From contig CANTFL010000166.1 of the NCBI GenBank assembly GCA_947650285.1, positions 85,366-149,365 of the forward strand: a stretch of 64,000 nt of DNA, given 5' to 3'. The stretch comes from Hyaloperonospora brassicae. Lineage: Eukaryota; Oomycota; Peronosporomycetes; Peronosporales; Peronosporaceae. Each line of letters starts with the position of its first letter. Position 1 is the first letter of the stretch. The position numbers were made by a program, and so were the translations under genes. Positions 32,993 through 42,924 of the stretch are shown here, piece after piece. The notes under the pieces are model-generated. The model was given only the letters and a program-made list of their open reading frames with translations. It was not told the origin of the DNA and did not search any database.

Positions 32993-34405
32993 TTAAGGGG
33001 AGGCACAGCAAACCGATGGCCAATCCTCACGATCAATAAGTTCGTCTAGAGAAGCAATCTCGGACTGTTGAGGAGTGACCGTGACTCTGCCTTTTTTTGG
33101 TTTAGATGCTCCCAGGGAGCTGGAGTCACCGTCGTCATCCATGTCAAACGCTTCAGACTGCGAGGTGGCGAGGCCTCGTTTTTGCGCCAACACATTCACT
33201 TCCATATAGTCATCGCTGAACACCTCGGGAACCAAAGTCGGCTGCGAAGAACGCAATACCAACGCCTGACTGTTTTTCCTCTGGCCAGAGTGCACGACTA
33301 GCGAGGTTATTTGGCTAGCGCTAGTTAAAGGGGCTATAATTCGTCCAGTAACAGATGAAGCCTGCACATGTAGTGCCAATTGTGTAGCGTCAGCTCCCGC
33401 AGGTAGCTTTAAATGCTGTGACAGCTCTGCGTTATGTACGTTAAAGTCATCCGTCAGGGATGTCAGGTCTGCCGCGCTGTCCGTATGTAGGAATGCTGAA
33501 TAATGGCGCCCCCAGAAACGAAGCCCCAACGGCAATGTGTCTGTTGCCTCAATTTAGCCGCTTGCAGATCATCAATGCAAGCCATGATAGATTGAGGGTA
33601 TTCCTTGGCCGTGTCTAATACTCGACCGTGCAGCTGCACCTTTGTCGGGTGATATTTTCGACTCCTCCACTTCTCGCTGTCACCCTCAAAGTGAATGACA
33701 AAGATGTTTCGCTGCAGAAAAGTAGCGGCCATATCGAGTATGTCACTACCTTCCCAGCAAGTTTCCGAAACCATGGTGTCTCTGTCAGACGGAGTTGATG
33801 CATAATCTGTTAAAAACCACCGCAGTTGAGTTGCCGACTCCTCTCCGGTCATTGTCGGCCACCCGCGTCCAACATTTTTTTAACGTGTTGACCCTCAGAT
33901 CGTGTGGGGGCTGACCTTACAGATTCAGCAGTCCAGAGTACTTGATACCACGCTCAACGCTAGCCGTGAGAGTCTCCAGGGACGTTATTGGTGCGTCCAA
34001 GGCGGAATCTGCGACGGCTTGAGCGATCGCCATCGCCAAACAGTTTCCAGTGGCTGGGGTGGGCACTTTCCGTAAGCCCATAATACGCATCAAATCTTTT
34101 GAATGGATAGGTCCGATCTCTGGACGAGGATCCATCGGGATCGCAGTACAACGTCTTTTCTGGTGCTGTTTAACCAGGCGCTCACAGGTTTTACGTTCTA
34201 GACGTTGTTTGGCTAGAAGCGTCGGTCCCGAGATCACGGGCGCTTTCCCTCTTTCTTTAGAGTCGTGTTGACGGACTCGATCTTCTGACAATAGGTAAGG
34301 GCTGGCACGCGTGACGTCCAAAGCCATGTTCGGGTGAGGCTCCGGTGTTATCGGAGGGTCGTCAGTGACACCGTATGTGGGGAGGAGCTTGAGCGGACCC
34401 CGCAC
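32993..34405 (-). pseudogene. LINE-B OTU-like cysteine protease domain
   Basis: Three frame-shifted segments read in order: KVPTPATGNCLAMAIAQAVA (34405-33917 frame, putative nucleophile Cys in GNCL), ETCWEGSDILDMAATFLQRNI followed by FVIHF (33852-33463; matches the OTU pattern W-x4-D-x2-x2-A-x3-x-R-x-I-x-V), and FWGRHYSAFLHT (33535 onward; putative catalytic His in HYS). OTU enzymes are deubiquitinases. The D of the usual DGNC is T here and in LINE-A, so it was probably lost before the copies split. The rest (DTAKEYPQSIMACIDDLQ and a serine-rich tail) has no known family. The assignment is by motif spacing, not by search. Confidence 0.65.
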
Positions 34406-34555
34406 TATTCTGCTCCAGCTCCGGCTCCATATCTTGTATAACGTGGAAACCGCCCGATCTGGGACTTTCGGTCGTTATCGGTGGCTTGCGTGAGGGCCAC
34501 AGACACCGTCCACTTCGGAGAGGAAGTGTCAGCCAAGGCTGCTCCGGCCGGGGTT

Positions 34556-35185
34556 TCAGTTTAGGGTCCGAAGAGCCTGCTTGCGTGGGGATGGCAGTGT
34601 TAACGGGCTGAATGGACACCCCGGTGCGCCGGGGTCCACTGTCGGAGGCGGCCTTGAGGGAATTGTACCTACTGACGCCAGTGTGACAGCTGCCTGAGCC
34701 GCATCGTCTGCTGCCCTCTTAAGTTGTAGCCGTTTGCTAGCCATCTCCCGCATATCCTCCGGGCTAAGAAATGGTTTAGCCAAGTCTTCGACGTTTTGAA
34801 GCTCAGCCTCTGTGACTCCGATAGCACCTGGCCCCTTTTAAGGCGCATCCGCAAATTGGAACCTGGCGGCTGGGTGGACTATGTTGCCGCAATATAGGCA
34901 TTGAAGGCTTCTACACACGTTTGGGTGCTTATTGATGATTGAGGTTCCAAACCATAGAAGGCGGGCTATCCCTTGAAGAAACGGTGGACATCCCGCCAGA
35001 GAAAAGGTAACTTTCCATACTGTAGACGTCCGGGAGTTTGGAGTGCAAGTTTCCATATCTTCAAATTCAAAATACGTCGGGATTTTGGACCTGAAGTAAG
35101 CCGCTATGCGTCCAACTTCGTTAAACCGTGTCACGTTGTGCAGGAAAACTGTGTACTCAGTAAATTTAATGGCCCGAACGACCAT
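34556..35185 (-). pseudogene. LINE-B ORF1 middle part, RRM-like region and damaged zinc knuckle
   Basis: Frame 35185-34838 reads EYTVFLHNVTRFNEVGRIAA, STVWKVTFSLAG and CLYCGNIVHPAARF. It is collinear with LINE-A 40314-39649 but the last Cys of the CCHC knuckle is Phe. 34783-34556 continues MAKPFLSPEDMREMASKRLQ. Gag-like, nucleic-acid-binding ORF1 of a LINE. Confidence 0.7.
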
Positions 35186-35465
35186 CTGGGCCTCGCTGAT
35201 TCTGCCAAACTGCCCCCCCCCGCACCGGCTGATGAGCGTTTTCTAACAAGTACACTCGTCCCTGAAAAGGTATTTGAACATCCTGCAGACGTTTCGCTGT
35301 TTACCTCTAGAAAAAAAGTGAATCGTTCGGGATGAGCGAGTATAGCTGATGGTCCTCATTAATTCTGAGGAAGCGATTGAAATCAGTCAGACTGACCCGC
35401 AGAATCTCCGCGGATTCGAGTATCATCGCCGTGATACCATTAGAAGTCTGGCGGCTGATCGGGGT

Positions 35466-36563
35466 TTAGCAACCTCTGTCAATAGTAAGCACCAGTTGTC
35501 CTTCGACCTCCGCCTGGATGGTGCTGTAGAGCCGAAGACGTTCCCCACTGTCGAAGACGGATCGTAGAAAATCTGGCATCCGACGACACGCAATATGTCC
35601 TTCAGCTATGCCCACGATGACTTGCCATTCTTCGTCTGTGCCCTCACGTAAGCGATGAGCGCGAGCAGGGCCAAGACGAGAGGTACAAATGTCTTTGAGC
35701 TTGGTTGCCTCTTCCATGGAATATTTCGCTGGGTCAAACATAAAGTCATCATAGGCAATAGACGCGTGCCCCTTCTGACCTTCCTGGACTGGCTGTGCTC
35801 CTTGGCGCACCACCCGCGCCCAAAGGTCGGGGACCGGCGCCGTGGCCCACTTATGTTGTCTGGATTGTTTTCAAATAATCTCTTCAAAGGCCCACTTGGT
35901 GAGCAGAATATCTTTGCCTATCTTGGTAGCAAGTCTGGTCCAATCGGTATATGTGCCGGAAATCCGAACAAAACATTGCCGAAATAAATCGATGAGACCG
36001 TCCAACTCCATACCCTTTAGCTTTGGAAAGCGTTTCCGCTCTTGCGGCAGAGATTTCAAACTAACCGGAAGCCGCGAAAATACGTGTTCAAACAGCTCCT
36101 GAACGGTCTGACGCCATACATCGACGTACCCCCGCCCGGGTGATGCCTTCATCTCTTCGATTAAGGCATCAAACATGTCACGGGGGGACGGCTGAGAAGG
36201 CGAGGTGTTGGAAGCCAACACTCCCGAATGAGTCGATTGGCTAGGTGTCGGAGCTCGCGACGAATCCGACGACAGATTCTCTGCTCCAGCGGGTGGCGAA
36301 GCTCCGGAAGAGACAATAGGAGCCGAGATACGTGCATGAGCTGACATAACCCGTGGGTAGGATCTGGCAGACATGGCACACTGTAGGTGAGAGTCAATGT
36401 CGGTGTCCTCATCAGCCTCCTGGGCAACGATTGGTCCGAAGTGGTCGGTCGGATGCGACGGGATGCTCGGCCTACGCTCCCCCGTGACGGGTGCCAAAGG
36501 CAGTGCTATACTGCCACCACTCTCCAGAGGTACGATCGACTGAGGTTGGCCCCCCTCCTCCAT
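35466..36563 (-). pseudogene. LINE-B ORF1 N-terminal part
   Basis: ATG at 36563 opens 230 codons (MEEGGQPQSIVPLESGGSIA...), proline/serine-rich then helical (DMFDALIEEMKASPGRGY, LPQERKRFPKLKGMELDGLI). After a frameshift the frame 35813-35466 continues with DPAKYSMEEATKLKDI. The helical block recurs in LINE-A near 40960-40790. No known domain. Confidence 0.6.
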
Positions 36564-36575
36564 CGGGAGGGGGGC
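36549..36575. other. 10-bp perfect hairpin enclosing the LINE-B ORF1 start codon
   Basis: GCCCCCCTCC (36549-36558) pairs with GGAGGGGGGC (36566-36575); the 7-nt loop contains the minus-strand ATG (36563-36561). Confidence 0.8.
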
Positions 36576-36683
36576 TTAGTGACGGCTGTTTATCCGTCGT
36601 TCGAAAGATTCTGGCTGACGCCAGTGAGTTCCTTTTTTCTTTATACTCCCCTACCTATTCACTGCAGATTGAAGAGTGTGTGT

Positions 36684-36694
36684 GGAACGTAGAA
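36684..36694. repeat. Target-site duplication, right copy
   Basis: GGAACGTAGAA, the second copy of the 11-bp duplication made by insertion of LINE-B. Confidence 0.9.
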
Positions 36695-37613
36695 TCTATC
36701 AATACGGCTCGCATTCCCTTCCGTTCAGTATGTGTAGTGATGATTTGTATCGAACTCGTCGTCATCAGCATAATCACAGAAATGACGAGCGTCACTTAGA
36801 CTTGTGCCGCCAACAGATCCCGTAGTGCGGGACTTTCGGGACGGCTGGCTCCCCTGGGACCCAATCGATCTACCTGCGGGCTCTGCACGCTATTAAAATC
36901 TCCCACAAGCACAGTGTCTCCTGTCGTCATGTTCCAGTCGTGAAGACCGGTGAAAAACTCTTCTCGCTCAGCGCGAATCGTTGGTGTATAGACGTAAAGA
37001 ATAAATAGATCGTCAATCTTTACTCCGATCGCTCGTGATGTCCACCGGTCTTCATTTCACGCGGATGCTTGCGACGCTGCCGAGGGTGTTACTGATATAG
37101 CCACCCCACGCTCCCTAGTTGAATCGAGACTCCAGTAGGACATTGGCGCTTTTTTTGGGTCTTGGTGTTTGCCCCACAGCTTTTTCCACTCATGTTGAAG
37201 AATGCTCGCTTTCTCCGCAGTTGACACGTGTGCTTTTAAATACACCAGGATGTCGGCCTAATAATTGCTGGCACATGCCTCCAGGCCCGCATCTAAAGTT
37301 GGCATTTATTCTTTGAAAACCCGTGAGCATTTTGGGTTAGGAGACGTCTGTCGGTCTCTCGCTGCTTCTCTTTGCTCTGTTCACCGAGATAAAAGCTATT
37401 TAGCGGAAAGTTGCGCCCGTAGACGTCGGAACTTGATAATTTAGCTCTGTAGTAGCGGACCGAGGGTAATACGCGTGGAGTGCACTCAGTACTGATGAAG
37501 GAGTTTTTTCTCCGGGCGTGACAACCCCGCATAGAAAACCCCCTCGAGAGCCGCCCAATCAGCCAATTTTGTGGAAGAATAGTAAGCCTCTTTTTATTTG
37601 TCGTTGGTGGCAA
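36684..37613 (-). pseudogene. LINE-A linker and endonuclease, 5' part
   Basis: Linker YGRNFPLNSFYL, endonuclease start LLTQNAHGFSKNKCQL (about 37340), WGKHQDPKKAPMSYWSLDST and VGDFNSVQSPQVDRLG (near 36905-36860), then frameshifted ASRIDRFYVP, where the element is cut. Stops and shifts throughout. Confidence 0.8.
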
Positions 37614-38179
37614 TCAGATTGAAGTGTGATCTGATTTCATATGCCACTCGCGTCACCGAGGAACAGCCTTCCACCAGTACTGCTATCTCTTGATCATAAA
37701 GTAGTGCACACAGCAAATGTTGACGAAGCCGGGAACGCCGTATTGGATCACAGAGTCTTAGCAGGTCATCCCCAGCGTAAGTTCGAACCTACAGTTTAGT
37801 CCAGCCATCTATATTGTACATAAGGGGCGACAGCATCGTGTTATCCGGTCGGCGCCTCGCATTGTCGAGTGACCGCAGCACCCATGACTTTGATTGCCGA
37901 TCCATCTGTGTTTCGCTGTAGCTTTGTAACGCATCCACCACGCAGTCGCGCCTGCTCTCCGTCATCCATTGAACTAAGACCGAGTTGTCGAGAATTTGTA
38001 AGAGCTACCCCGGCAATACAAACCGCTCGACCAGCCAGAGCATATGATCTGGAGCGAGTCGAGCGACCCGCTCCCACTCCAATTTAGAGATATTGGCGTT
38101 CGGAAAAGGTAATATCTGAGGAGTTGGGCCACGACGGCTCCTGTAGAACCCACGCAGCGGCCCAGTCATCGCGATCAAT

Positions 38180-39305
38180 GAGATCGTAGCTCTCGTCTTG
38201 CATAAGCATTAACGTAGGCACCTGATCTCCGCGTCCCCGCTTGAACATAGTTGTGTTGGACCGGGCCGGCGCTTTCGACGTATGTGGCTCCTCTTGTTCG
38301 GGGTAGGACTTGTGTCCTCGTTTCCGGTGCAGAATCGAGGCACTTCTTAGACGACCCGGCGGCGTTGGTTGCTGTCCTATAGAAATTAGTCGACGCTACA
38401 TTGTGACTAGCGCGCGGCTCTGTTCCTGCCGTGTTGATTCCGCTACAAGTGGCGGAATTGTGCTCAAAGCTTGTAGAGGGGGTGCTGCATCCATATTCCG
38501 CTCCGGTGGCGGCGACCCCACGTCGCCGCTCTCCGCAAGATTCGCGATAGGAATGATGCCGTTTCCAAGTCGGTCCGGCGCGCAAGATGAATGCAGAATT
38601 TCTTTCATTTCGAAATCGGGGAGCCGACTAGTGTACCCGGAGTGCAGAAATAATGAGTAATGGCGCGGTTGATACTGCAGCACGAGCGGTGGACTCGATG
38701 GTGAGTCTATCTTTCCTGCGACCACTTCATCCATGAAGGCATCCACCGACAGCGAATATTCCGCCCATGTATCTACCACTCTGTGGTGACGTGAGACTGT
38801 AGTGTGAACGTACTTGACACACCGCCACCCCTAGGTCTCTCCATCGATACGCTGAATGACATAGATGGTTCTGTTTAAAAAGTTGATGACATTCCAACAG
38901 TATCGCTGTTACCCTATGTATCTTCGGGTACGCTTTCCGTTCTGATTGACGTACTCGTAGCATAATCGTCAAGGTACCACCGAACTTGCGAAGCCGACTC
39001 AGCTTGGGTCATTCCCGACCACCCCGACAGACATTGTTCAGAAGATTAACTCGTTGGTCGTGGGCCAGCTGATCCTCCAGATCTGATAGAATCGTATACT
39101 TGATCCCTCGTTTGAGGCAGGCCGTAAGGTATTCGAGCGACCTACCCGGGTCATCTAAATTGGCGTCCAATGCTGCCTGAGAAAAAGCCATTGAAAGGCA
39201 GTTCTCGGTTGCAGGGGTAACCGCTGATCTGAGCTTGAGTTGTTGTTCCATCTCGACCAGTGAAGCCGGGGAGTTAAGTGACTGGGATCCTAACGATATA
39301 GCCAC
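38180..39305 (-). pseudogene. LINE-A OTU-like cysteine protease domain
   Basis: Collinear with the LINE-B domain: VTPATENCLSMAFSQAALDA (39305 frame, Cys kept, Gly changed to Glu), CWNVINFLNRTIYVIQRIDG (near 38890), DTWAEYSLSVDAFMDEVVAG and QPRHYSLFLHSGYTSRLPDF (38779 frame, His kept). Survival of the Cys, W/N-R-x-I and HYS blocks in two diverged copies argues that the domain belongs to the element. Confidence 0.65.
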
Positions 39306-39648
39306 TGTTCGCTGCTTGGTCAGACTCTAGACCACCTGGATGAAAGTTTTCCTCTCAATACGCTTTCGAGTCAGAAGAACCGGCACTGGTATAGCCGGAG
39401 CGGGTCCCCGCTCCAGGCCGGATTTTTTCGGAGGGACCCGGCTGAGGTGGTCGGGACGTGGAGGAACACCTTCCGTGACGGCGCCTGCTCGTGGCTATCG
39501 GTATTTGACTCTAGTGACGGAGGGACTGTACCCGTGTCTTTAAGCTTGGTATTCGTTTCATTGGCAGCGTGCTACTTTTCTTCGGCATCATGAAGTGCAC
39601 GATCCTCCCGGTCTGTAGGTCTTGTCGAAAACACACGAGAAGTCATTT

Positions 39649-40314
39649 TTATGGAGCGCCCCTTTTTGGACAGCGGGTAAGCCAAGGATGTTGCTCCAAC
39701 GGTTTAGGTTGCGTTTGTACATGCTCAAATTGTTTTACTTGCTCAACGTGCGGTGCGCTGCTGATGGTGCTTACGGCGGGAGGCGTGGTAGGCACAGTAG
39801 CTGGAGACGCACCTGCCTCCCTCGGACACGGAGGCGTGACAGCTGCTTGGGCATCCATTTCAGCCGCTTCCTGCAGAGCCAATCGTCTCACCGCCCTTGA
39901 TCGGATTTTATCTAAACTGGAGAACGGTTTGGCTAGGTCCTCCAGCTCCCGCACGTCTGCTTCCTTCACGACAAACCCTCCTGGACCTCGTAATAAGGCA
40001 TCGGTGAAGCCACACCGGGCGATTGTATGCCCCAAATTTCCACATTGTAGACATTGCGGCCGATGCCCTACATTTGGGTGCTTGACAATGATGTTGGTGC
40101 CAAACAATAGGAGTCGCACTACTCCATCGACCAAAGTAGAAGAACCTGCCAGCTTAAATCCCACTCTCCAAATTGTAGACGTCCGGGATTCCGGGGTATG
40201 TGTATCTAGGTCTTCCATCTCAAACTCGGTTGGTACGATAGCCTTGTAATATGATTCGATCTTTCCCACGTCGCTGAAGCGGCTTAGGTTATGAAGATGC
40301 ACTGTGTATTCCAC
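39649..40314 (-). pseudogene. LINE-A ORF1 part with intact CCHC zinc knuckle
   Basis: Open for 221 codons: MEYTVHLHNLSRFSDVGKIE, STIWRVGFKLAGSS and a complete knuckle CLQCGNLGHTIARC, then FSSLDKIRSRAVRRLALQEA and a Pro-rich tail. The region before the knuckle resembles the RRM-like domain of LINE ORF1 proteins; function inferred as element RNA binding. Confidence 0.75.
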
Positions 40315-40779
40315 TCGCCTGTCTTGTTGTTTGTCATTCAGCCCTTGCTGCCGTTGCCAGATCGAGCCGATTTCTGTCGGTGGGCATTGTGAAGCCGGTA
40401 AACCCCTCCGTTGAACGGCACCCGTACATCCTTGTGATGTTCAGCCATCGTTCGTGTGAAAAAATAAAACTGTATGGTCTTGGTCACGTGATCATACCCT
40501 ATCGTCTTAGTCTAACTTAGCACCAGATGAAGGTCAGGAAGATTTATCCGCGCTAGCTCCGCGCTTTCGAGAATTGCCTCCGTCATGGCCTTCGTAGTTC
40601 ACCGACCTAGCGTTATAACGCGAGCTTGATCCAACCGTGAAGTCAATTCCCCCTCTACTTGTGCTTAAATAGTACTGTATGAGCGCAGCCCTTCCTCACT
40701 CTTCAGAACTTGCTATATAAAATCAGGCATGCACCGGCATGACACGGTACCTTCGACGAGCCTCGCAAATATTGCTCAT

Positions 40780-41360
40780 TCGTCATATGTTCCTCCGCTG
40801 CGTTTAACGCCGGAAAGCGCTTCCTTACAGCCGGCAAAGCCTCCGTCTGGATCGGCACTGCCTTTTAAGCCTCGGCAAATAATTCTCTGATAGTGGTGCC
40901 CCAAGCTTCCACTTGTCCCACGTTTGGAGACTCGGCCATGGCCTCCACCAGGGCCGCGAAACATCTCTGCTAATGATACAGTCCCATGGCTTGGCTGTCG
41001 CCCAAGTGCGGTCGAGAGGAATTCTGCCGTCTCAAAGGTATCGCTACCTGGTGTGGCCCAATCCGCCCCTTCGGTCCCGAGATGAGTCTCCGCCTTCGCT
41101 TCGACGGGACCCTCGGGGTCCTTGTAGTCCGCCTGAATTGGATCTGGATGATTTATACTCCCTGAACACTTCGTGGAACGCCGCTGACTTGCCTGGTGGT
41201 CCACTAGGACCGGTTCGATGCTCCCGCCATCCACACTCAAGGCCGTTTTCGGGGACGCCGCTGAGCGTGGCGGTAGCGCCTCCGTTTCCTGTCTTCCCTC
41301 GGGGGGGAGCAGGAGGGGGGCGACATCGCACCCTATCCAAGCCTTGAGTTCATCAAACAT
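40780..41360 (-). pseudogene. LINE-A ORF1 N-terminal part
   Basis: From MFDELKAWIGCDVAP (ATG at 41360) a frame leads to VSLAEMFRG, then in a shifted frame LVEAMAESPNVGQVEAWGTT and LPAVRKRFPALNAAEEHM, matching the LINE-B block ALIEEMKASP...LPQERKRFPKL. One in-frame TAA lies in between. Confidence 0.65.
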
Positions 41361-41831
41361 GTCTTGTTTATACTCCGCCCTGACCAGGTGGTCACTACTC
41401 TGCAGATTGGGGAGTGCAAACATCCTGCAACATGTACAAGTATAGACATACACGTCTGTTTTTCTTTCTCTCATCATTGCACGGCTGCCTTCTACCATCT
41501 GCCAAGTGCACCTCGATCTTATCAGCAGGAAACGTTTCGAGAGAGTCGAACTTTTCTGCACTGCAAGCAGCGGACTTGGAGACTCAGTCAAGCAAGGAGG
41601 GGGCATGAAGGTTGTGTCGCCAACATGAAAATAGCAAGCGAGAGAGGCAATTGGCGTCGCACATTTATCTCTCTTCAGCCTTCTCCGACCTTTGCTTTGC
41701 TCGAAAACGGACGTTACCATCACGAAGGGTAAGCCGTCGCATCGATTCCTCAAGTCTCTCGAAAAGCCACTTCTCCGTGATCTCCATCGTGAACATGTAG
41801 ATGTTTGCGTGCAGCGACGGACGTGCGTGCG

Positions 41832-41902
41832 ACACGAGCAGAAAGATGTACGCCCGCTGAAGCCACACGAGCAGAAAGATGTACGCCCGCTGAAGCCACA
41901 CG
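41832..41902. repeat. 33-bp tandem duplication
   Basis: Two identical 33-bp units (41832-41864, 41865-41897) beginning ACACGAGCAGAAAGATGTAC, plus a 5-bp partial third copy. Confidence 0.95.
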
Positions 41903-42227
41903 TAGTCCGAGATATGCTTTGTACGCCATGTCAGTCTGCGTTGCTGCGCCGCGCAGCCCTATTAATTCGACGCCACACGACTTGAAGCACCGACAAGTAC
42001 ACCATGGCAACTTGAAGCGCCCGAATGAGTGTAGCACGAGTGTTGCCATATTCAGGATAGGCGAAACTTACGATGATGACCGAAGGGGATGAGTTGCGCC
42101 GACGAGTCGCGCCTGACGGCTTTGTACTTGAACTTGGTCGAATGATTGTTGGCGCGCGACGCGCCCGTTAACGATCGAAGACATGTGGATGGCTGAGCGG
42201 CAGCTTCTTCGAAGGGTAAAACGAGAG

Positions 42228-42346
42228 TCTAGCAGAGAGAGAGTTAGACCGACATGAGATTTGGATCGCCCAGCTATGTCCGGGGAGCTCCCGAAAAAAG
42301 TTGGGCGATCCAAAACTTATGTCGGTCGCTCTCTCTCTCTGCTAGA
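42228..42346. repeat. Long inverted repeat (about 45-bp arms)
   Basis: Arm 42228-42272 (TCTAGCAGAGAGAGAG...TGGATCGCCCA) is the near-complement of 42302-42346 (TGGGCGATCCA...CTCTCTGCTAGA) around a 29-nt centre. It could be a foldback/MITE-like unit or hairpin RNA source. It lies about 210 bp upstream of the cysteine-rich gene. Confidence 0.85.
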
Positions 42347-42558
42347 AGCTCTATTCTCTCCCTACTGCTGCAGCTGCAACTGATTTTTTGACGTTAGACT
42401 GCAGTATAGTTCGAGAAAGTTTCTGCGCTGTCGTGTATGGTGAAGGAGAGCGCCTGTTCACCTTTTCTCCCATTCTCCTGCCGCGACAAGTCCGTTGTAT
42501 CTTGTCATTGTCGCTTTGACTTTGTTGAGAACGAGTCTCAGTAACCCTCGACGACAAG

Positions 42559-42924
42559 ATGCAAATTGCTGCAATCGAAGCCTCACTAGCGGTCGTGGCG
42601 GTTCTTGCCGAGGCTGGCAATGTCGGTCAAGTCGCTGACTGCGACCTCAAGTGCGGCAAGGGCGAAATCTGCCGACTAAAAGAGGTCCAGTGCATCACTA
42701 CGCCGTGCAATCCGGTCCCTACCTGCGTTCCTGCGACCGCAGCGTGTACCAAACAGTCTGTCTAGAACGAGACGTGCCGATTCGACGTGGCGAGCAACTC
42801 GCAGCACTGCCAGAACCTGTGCGCCAGAGTGCGCTGTTCTGAAGACTTCACGTGCCAAGTCCAACAGGCGAAGTGCATTCGGGCTCCTTGCCCTACTACT
42901 GCGGTCTGCAAGCCTTCCAAGTGA
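42559..42924 (+). pseudogene. Small secreted cysteine-rich two-repeat protein with one in-frame TAG
   Basis: ATG at 42559; a single frame runs to TGA at 42922-42924 (121 codons) interrupted only by TAG at 42763-42765. A signal-peptide-like start (MQIAAIEASLAVVAVLAEAG) is followed by two similar modules: DCDLKCGKGEICRLKEVQC...PVPTC before the TAG, and LCARVRCSEDFTCQVQQAKC...PTTAVC after it, each with six regularly spaced cysteines. Such duplicated small Cys-rich apoplastic proteins are frequent in oomycetes; no defined family is recognised. Two glutamates in the hydrophobic core would weaken secretion. I infer a recent pseudogene or a readthrough product. Confidence 0.65.

Larger units (their letters stand above)
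27729..36683 (-). mobile_element. LINE-B, near full-length 8,955-bp non-LTR retrotransposon with OTU-like domain
   Basis: On the minus strand, in order: a 5' leader of about 120 nt, ORF1 N-terminal part (36563-35466), zinc-knuckle part (35185-34556), OTU-like protease (34405-32993), linker, apurinic-type endonuclease (32200-31634), reverse transcriptase (31459-29539), and C-terminal zf-RVT region (29476-27952). It ends in a short TC tract (AAATTTCTCTCTCTC) instead of poly-A and is bounded exactly by the 11-bp duplication. Frameshifts and stops interrupt every part, so it is inactive now, but the complete order and clean boundaries show it inserted as a full-length copy. Confidence 0.88.
36684..41400 (-). 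mobile_element. LINE-A, 5' part
   Basis: Minus-strand continuation of the element at 23990-27728, in order: ORF1 N-terminal part, zinc knuckle part, OTU-like domain, linker and first part of the endonuclease, stopping at FYVP where LINE-B is inserted. The 5' edge near 41.4 kb is approximate. Confidence 0.8.
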
